The notes below the pieces were generated by a model. It saw nothing but the letters and a program-made list of their open reading frames with translations, was not told where the DNA came from and made no database searches. A DNA stretch of 27,101 bases from JBFKPQ01 sp041628225 (GTDB lineage Bacteria; Actinomycetota; Acidimicrobiia; Spongiisociales; JAENVV01): positions 1 through 27,101 of the forward strand of contig JBFKPQ010000015.1 of NCBI GenBank assembly GCA_041628225.1, read 5' to 3'. The position numbers were made by a program, and so were the translations under genes. This document shows positions 22,848 through 27,101 of the stretch, in pieces. The first letter of the stretch is position 1. Each line of letters starts with the position of its first letter.

Positions 22848-24148
22848 TGCTCGACACGGTCGACGTGCTGCAACGCCTCATCCGGTTCGACACGACGAAC
22901 CCGCCAGGCAATGAACACGCGGCCGTCTCTTACATCGCCGACCTGTTGGAGTCGCACGGCATCGCGACGCAACGCCTGGCCAAAGATCCCGACCGTCCCA
23001 ACCTCGTCGCTCGCATCCCAGGAGACGGCCACGCTCCCCCACTGCTCCTCCAGGGCCACATCGACGTGGTACCGACGACCGACCAGCCGTGGTCGCGCGA
23101 CCCCTTCGGTGGCGAGCTGGTCGACGGATGGATCTGGGGCCGCGGGGCCCTCGACATGAAGGGGGGCATCGTGATGATGCTCGATGCCCTGGTGCGTGCC
23201 GCCCACGCAGATAGTGCACCGGCCGGCGACGTGATGCTCTGCGTCGTCAGCGACGAAGAAGACGGTGGAACCCACGGCGCACGCTTCCTGGTCGAACAGC
23301 ACCGCGAGCTGTTCGACGGCGTGCGGTACGGCATCGGCGAATTCGGCGGCTTTCCGCTCAGTCTCGCCGGAAGGCGTTTCTACCCCATTCAGATCGCCGA
23401 GCGCGTCGGCGTGAGGTTTCGGCTGACGGTGCGCGGCCAGGGAGGACACGGTTCCCTGCCGGTTCGAGGCGGCGCCATGGCCCGATTGGGTCGGGTGCTC
23501 CGCCGGCTCGACCGGAAGCGTCTCCCTATCCACGTCACCCCGGCCACTCGCCTCATGCTCGAAGCGATGATCGCTCACACCGACGGTGCGACCCGCCGAG
23601 CCCTGTCGGCGCTGCTCGACGCCCGCACGGCCGGCCCTGCCATGGCCGTGTTGGGGAGTCGCTTGGGCGTCCTGGAACCGGTGCTGCGCAACACCGTCAG
23701 TCCGACGATCGTGCGGGGGGGCGACAAGATCAATGTCATCCCGTCCGAGGCCACCGTCGAACTCGACGGCCGGATGCTGCCGGGTCTCGAACCGGAACAG
23801 TTCGCCGACGAGGTCCAAGCGATCGTTGGCGACAACGTGGAGGTCACCTGGACGTCGGAGGAGATCGGCGTGGGCGAACCCGACATGGGCTTGTTCGATC
23901 TTCTGGCCGACATCGTCCGGGAGGAGGACCCGACCGGCATACCCATTCCCTTCCTGCTGCCGGCGGTCACCGACGGCCGCTGGTTCACCCAGTTGGGCAT
24001 CCAGCACTATGGCTTTCTGCCCATGAACCTGCCCGACGACTACGACTTTCGCTCGACGGTGCACGCTGCCGACGAACGCATCCCGGCCGAGGCCGTTCAA
24101 CACGGGGCCGACCGCATGTACGAACTCGTGAGCCGGTACGGCCGCTGA
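22847..24148 (+). CDS. M20-family zinc metallohydrolase (ArgE/DapE/ACY1-like)
   Basis: The 433-residue hydrolase starts at ATG 22847 in a TGATG overlap with the MFS stop. Zinc ligands and catalytic residues are visible: His in LLQGHIDVVP (with catalytic Asp), bridging Asp in RGALDMKGG, the Glu pair in SDEEDGG, and the final His in FRSTVHAADERI. The dimerisation domain (LTVRGQGGHGSLPVRGG) sits in the middle. Members remove acyl groups from amino acids or hydrolyse peptides. The operon suggests removal of an N-acyl group from an imported amide (inference). Confidence 0.92.
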   Translation: MLDTVDVLQRLIRFDTTNPPGNEHAAVSYIADLLESHGIATQRLAKDPDRPNLVARIPGDGHAPPLLLQGHIDVVPTTDQPWSRDPFGGELVDGWIWGRGALDMKGGIVMMLDALVRAAHADSAPAGDVMLCVVSDEEDGGTHGARFLVEQHRELFDGVRYGIGEFGGFPLSLAGRRFYPIQIAERVGVRFRLTVRGQGGHGSLPVRGGAMARLGRVLRRLDRKRLPIHVTPATRLMLEAMIAHTDGATRRALSALLDARTAGPAMAVLGSRLGVLEPVLRNTVSPTIVRGGDKINVIPSEATVELDGRMLPGLEPEQFADEVQAIVGDNVEVTWTSEEIGVGEPDMGLFDLLADIVREEDPTGIPIPFLLPAVTDGRWFTQLGIQHYGFLPMNLPDDYDFRSTVHAADERIPAEAVQHGADRMYELVSRYGR

Positions 24149-24161
24149 ACGGCCGGTGCTC

Positions 24162-25148
24162 ATGAAGCCGTGGGATGAACTCACCGAGCGAGGCAAGTGG
24201 CGGCGGCTTCGCCCCGCCGCCTGGAATGGGTTGGCCGACTACCCGATCGCACCGACCAAGCTCACGTTCGTAGGCGGGTTCACCAACGCGATCTGCCGAG
24301 TGGACACCACCCACGGCGTGTATGCGCTTCGTGTCGACGTGTTTCAAGACCACTCCGATGCCGACGTCGACGTGGAGGTGGCGTGGCTGGACGCGCTGAG
24401 CCGCGACACGGACCTCGATGTGTCGCTCCCCGTCCGGACCCGCGATGGCCGCCCGTACACACACATCACGGGGCCGGGCATACCCGGCGAGCGGAGGGCG
24501 ACGCTCTTCGAATGGATACCGGGCAAGCCCCTCGGCGACGACTTGTCGCCGAGCCGCTACCGCCAGTTGGGCAAGCTGTCAGCCGCCCTCACCGTCCACG
24601 GCGCATCCTTCGAGCCACCGCATCGGCCGATGGCTTGGGACCGCATCTTCTACTGGCCCGCAGAAGCCGACCCGTACGTCATCGACGACGAGCGTCACGC
24701 CCACCACTTTGGCGGCGGCCGTCGGGAGGTCCTGGACCGAGCCGTCGCCGCCATCGAACCGGCCTTCGACCGACTTCCGAGCGGCGGCGCCCAGGTCGTG
24801 CACGGCGACCTGCACCCGTGGAACGTGCATGTGCGACGGGATCGGATGTGGGCTCTCGACTTCGAGGACGTCATGTGGGCGCACCCCGTTCAGGATGTCG
24901 CCATCACCCTGTTCTACGAGCGCAGTCGGGAGGATTATCGAGAGCTGCGCGGCGCCTTCGAGGAGGGTTATCGCACCGTCGGCGGGTGGCCCGAGTCGTA
25001 TCCGGGCGAGATCGACACGTTCATTGCGGCGCGCGGCGTCAGCTTCGTGAACTTCGTGTTGAACGTGCTCGATGATCCCGAGGACTACCTGTCGCTGGCC
25101 TTTCCTCGCCTCGAAGCTTTCCTCAGCGCTTGGGGCGAAACGCCGTAG
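24162..25148 (+). CDS. APH-family phosphotransferase (small-molecule kinase)
   Basis: The protein has 328 residues from ATG 24162; a GTG at 24156 is an alternative. The kinase-like fold is shown by the catalytic loop VVHGDLHPWNVHV (HGD plus Asn) and the magnesium-binding LDFEDVMWAHP, as in aminoglycoside, choline and homoserine kinase II relatives. The N-terminal lobe has FVGGFTNAICRVDTTHGVYALRV, where the nucleotide loop and ATP-binding strand lie. The last gene of the mmsA operon, it is more likely a metabolic kinase for an amine or alcohol than a resistance enzyme. Its 3' end overlaps the convergent DUF6159-like gene by 26 bp. Confidence 0.88.
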   Translation: MKPWDELTERGKWRRLRPAAWNGLADYPIAPTKLTFVGGFTNAICRVDTTHGVYALRVDVFQDHSDADVDVEVAWLDALSRDTDLDVSLPVRTRDGRPYTHITGPGIPGERRATLFEWIPGKPLGDDLSPSRYRQLGKLSAALTVHGASFEPPHRPMAWDRIFYWPAEADPYVIDDERHAHHFGGGRREVLDRAVAAIEPAFDRLPSGGAQVVHGDLHPWNVHVRRDRMWALDFEDVMWAHPVQDVAITLFYERSREDYRELRGAFEEGYRTVGGWPESYPGEIDTFIAARGVSFVNFVLNVLDDPEDYLSLAFPRLEAFLSAWGETP

Positions 25149-25932
25149 CGAGTCCGACGCCCTGATAGGCGTCCGGAACCACCCCATTGGAGGCGTACAG
25201 GTAGAGCGCCGTCTGGAAGATCCCGCTGAGCGTCGACAGCATCACGGCGATCACGATGCCGGCGATGACGGCGAGCACGATGGCGGCGATGATGATGGCC
25301 GTCGAGCCGCTGAGGATTGCCAGGATCACCATGGCCGCCAGGGGCAAATACGCCAGGAAACCGAGCAGCCCGAATCCCACGTTGGCGACGACGTTCTCGC
25401 CCCAGGTCTGCTTGAACAGGCCGGCCGAACGCTTCACCGCATCGACGACGCCCACGCCCTCGACGACGTAGACCGGAATGACGAGGAACGTGACGAGCGT
25501 CCAGGCGAGTCCGGCCAGCGAGGCAACGAGCCCACCGAGGAAGCCGGCCCGCTCTTCGATGGCCTTGAGGATCGCCGACACGGTTGCGCTGATGGCCGAC
25601 CATCCGAGGATCGCCGGCAGATGTTCGGTGGCAGCACGCAATGCTGAGCCGACGGTTGGGTCACCGCCGGCGAGCCGTTCGTACGCCGCACTCACCAACG
25701 CGGTGTTGAAGAACACCACGACGAAGCTCAGCGCGAAGTAGCCGAGGAAGCCGAACACGGCCGAGGCAGGGCCTTCGCCGCCCGTGATGATCACCACCGG
25801 GAGAACGAACGTGGCGCCGATCACGATCGAGGCGATCGACGAGAGCACGGGCAAGATCATCAGTTCCTTGTCGGCCTGGAGCACGTGCCACGAGGCCTTG
25901 GCCAGTTCTACGGTGTTGCGGATTCGTCCCAT
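25123..25932 (-). CDS. DUF6159-like integral membrane protein
   Basis: This 269-residue protein begins MGRIRNTVELAKASWHVLQADKELMILPVLSSIAS, the pattern of the DUF6159 membrane family, followed by about six hydrophobic segments (including VVIITGGEGPASAVFGFLGYFALSFVVVFF and a very Ile/Val-rich stretch near residues 200-240). The linking helices carry AVKRSAGLFKQTWGENVV. The function is unknown. It lies 36 bp after the diguanylate cyclase gene on the same strand and may be co-transcribed with it. Confidence 0.8.
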   Translation of the reverse strand: MGRIRNTVELAKASWHVLQADKELMILPVLSSIASIVIGATFVLPVVIITGGEGPASAVFGFLGYFALSFVVVFFNTALVSAAYERLAGGDPTVGSALRAATEHLPAILGWSAISATVSAILKAIEERAGFLGGLVASLAGLAWTLVTFLVIPVYVVEGVGVVDAVKRSAGLFKQTWGENVVANVGFGLLGFLAYLPLAAMVILAILSGSTAIIIAAIVLAVIAGIVIAVMLSTLSGIFQTALYLYASNGVVPDAYQGVGLATAFRPKR

Positions 25933-25968
25933 ACCGCCAACGATACGACGCCGACGCCGGGAACTCGG

Positions 25969-27051
25969 TCAATCGCCGTCGAGAACGACGCGGTTTCGGC
26001 CCGCCTGTTTACCCCGGTACAGGGCTTCGTCTGCCCGCCTGATCGTGTCCTCGACCGAGGCGCCCGGGACGTGTGACGCCACTCCGAGCGTGATGGTCAC
26101 GCCGACGTTGCGGCCGTGATGATCCACCGCATACCTCTCGACCGCCTTGTGGATCGTCTCGGCGACCGATCGGGCACCGTCGGTTCCGGCGTCCGGCAAC
26201 ATGACGAGGAACTCCTCGCCTCCCCAGCGGGCCACCGTGTCGTACTGCCGGAGACGATCGGTGATGATCGACGCTACGTCGTGCAACACCCGATCGCCAA
26301 AGGCATGCCCATACGTGTCGTTGAAGGCCTTGAAGCGGTCGATGTCGGCCATGATCAGCGCGAATTCCGAGCCGTGCCGCTCGGCCAGATTCGCCTGAGC
26401 GTCGAGGAGTTCGCGCATACGCCGTCGATTCAGCACGCCGGTCAGCGCATCCGTACTCGCCAGCGTCTCCATCTGCTGTTCCGCGGCGACCGAGGCCAAC
26501 CGAAAGAAGTGGCTGGCGATCCCGGCGGCCGCGAAGGCGACGAGCGCGTTGGCGGCGTGAAGCACGTCGAGGAACCCAGCTCCCACCTCGACGGTCCCGG
26601 TACCGCTCGCCGCGAACAACACGACGAACAGCGCTGACAGCGCTACGACCACACCCACGCCGGTCCAGGTTCGTACCCGGTTGTTGAACAGCGAGATCGG
26701 CACGGCGCCGAGGAGGTGGTATTGGAACCCGGCCGACCAGCCGAGCGCCATCGTCGCCAATGCCGTGTGGACGGCCAGTTCCACGGTGGTGATCGAAACG
26801 GCCAGGAGGTGGCGGCCACGCTCGTTCATGATCCAGGCCACCGCCCAGGCGACGGTCGACACGACATTCACGAACCCGAGCCACGCAACGCCAATGAGGG
26901 GGAACACGACGATCAGCGTGGCGTGCACCGCCACGCCCAGCGCGCCGACGAACTTGATCGTCAGATAGAGCCGGTGGTCTTCGGGCCGTACCACATCGGG
27001 CCGGCGCATGAGCCAGCCACCGGCTTGACCGGTATCCATCACATCAGCCAT
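25969..27051 (-). CDS. Membrane-bound diguanylate cyclase (GGDEF domain)
   Basis: The enzyme makes cyclic di-GMP from two GTP. Of its 360 residues, about 28-185 form six membrane segments that act as an unknown sensor module, and about 195-358 form a GGDEF domain. The active site is the functional variant GGEEF at 277-281. The inhibitory site RxxD (Arg268-Asp271) lies exactly five residues upstream, so product feedback is expected. DALTGVLNRRRM and DIDRFKAFNDTYGHAFGD are standard substrate and metal motifs. GGTGGAGG lies about 10 bases before ATG 27051, and a -10-like TACGAT occurs at 27082-27087, with any -35 beyond the window edge. Confidence 0.95.
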   Translation of the reverse strand: MADVMDTGQAGGWLMRRPDVVRPEDHRLYLTIKFVGALGVAVHATLIVVFPLIGVAWLGFVNVVSTVAWAVAWIMNERGRHLLAVSITTVELAVHTALATMALGWSAGFQYHLLGAVPISLFNNRVRTWTGVGVVVALSALFVVLFAASGTGTVEVGAGFLDVLHAANALVAFAAAGIASHFFRLASVAAEQQMETLASTDALTGVLNRRRMRELLDAQANLAERHGSEFALIMADIDRFKAFNDTYGHAFGDRVLHDVASIITDRLRQYDTVARWGGEEFLVMLPDAGTDGARSVAETIHKAVERYAVDHHGRNVGVTITLGVASHVPGASVEDTIRRADEALYRGKQAGRNRVVLDGD

Positions 27052-27101
27052 CGACTCGGTGCCTCCACCCTGCTGACGTCGATCGTACCGTCACGGGCAC
27101 C

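Noticed and set aside
21603..24196. Long minus-strand open frames (404 and 536 codons) opposite the MFS and M20 genes
   Set aside because: They are antisense to well-supported genes and have low-complexity His/Arg/Asp-rich translations with no motif.
24162..25148. Aminoglycoside resistance function for the APH-family kinase
   Set aside because: The fold family is broad, and the gene sits in a catabolic operon, so a metabolic substrate is more likely than an antibiotic.
1..27101. CRISPR arrays, tRNA or rRNA genes, insertion sequences, prophage genes
   Set aside because: No regularly spaced repeats, cloverleaf-like sequences, transposase or phage proteins were seen. The gene content and codon style look uniform throughout.

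Overview
The window looks like a high-GC actinobacterial chromosome. The sparse TA-rich promoters, lipoproteins with Ala/Thr- or Thr-rich linkers after the lipobox, a GerMN lipoprotein, a circularly permuted ATP-grasp/alpha-E/transglutaminase cluster and GTG starts all fit Actinomycetota. Acidimicrobiia (Ilumatobacter-like) is my best guess, by inference only. Genes are packed: no gap exceeds 300 bp, and I see no rRNA, tRNA, IS element, CRISPR array or phage gene.

Region 1 (1-13,675, minus strand) is one long run. A LacI-type regulator sits upstream of, in transcription order: GH27 alpha-galactosidase, two ABC sugar permeases, a sugar-binding lipoprotein, an FG-GAP/ASPIC (CRTAC1-like) lipoprotein, a GH97 lipoprotein glycosidase, galT, galK, a circularly permuted ATP-grasp protein, an alpha-E protein, and the first 23 codons of a transglutaminase-like protein cut by the window edge. 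Most junctions overlap (TGATG or ATGA) or are a few bases long. The reading is alpha-galactoside capture and cleavage outside the cell, ABC import, cytoplasmic cleavage by GH27, and galactose entry into the Leloir pathway. No transporter ATPase, galE or galM is present here. Three identical copies of GTCAGCGTTGAC, a LacI-like near-palindrome with a central CG, lie in the GH27 promoter, in its leader, and just after the lacI -10 box.

Region 2 (13,672-16,213): a tandem double-GNAT acetyltransferase gene diverges from an arsR-arsM arsenic pair and a downstream cupredoxin lipoprotein. The predicted arsR start of transcription falls on its start codon, so the mRNA may be leaderless, and a 28-bp imperfect palindrome covers that point.

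Region 3 (16,217-18,390, minus): DUF2892 membrane protein, membrane-anchored thioredoxin-like protein, and an ECF sigma factor fused to a zinc-binding anti-sigma domain that has its own internal ribosome-binding site and ATG. Together they look like a redox-controlled regulatory unit. A lipoprotein of unknown function precedes them.

Region 4 (18,469-25,148): a GerMN lipoprotein (+) converges with an NAD(P)H:FMN reductase (-). Then comes a tight plus-strand operon of mmsA-type aldehyde dehydrogenase, MFS transporter, M20 metallohydrolase and APH-type kinase, probably a catabolic pathway for an unidentified amide- or amine-containing compound.

Region 5 (25,123-27,051, minus): a DUF6159-like membrane protein and a membrane-bound diguanylate cyclase with an intact GGEEF active site and RxxD inhibitory site.
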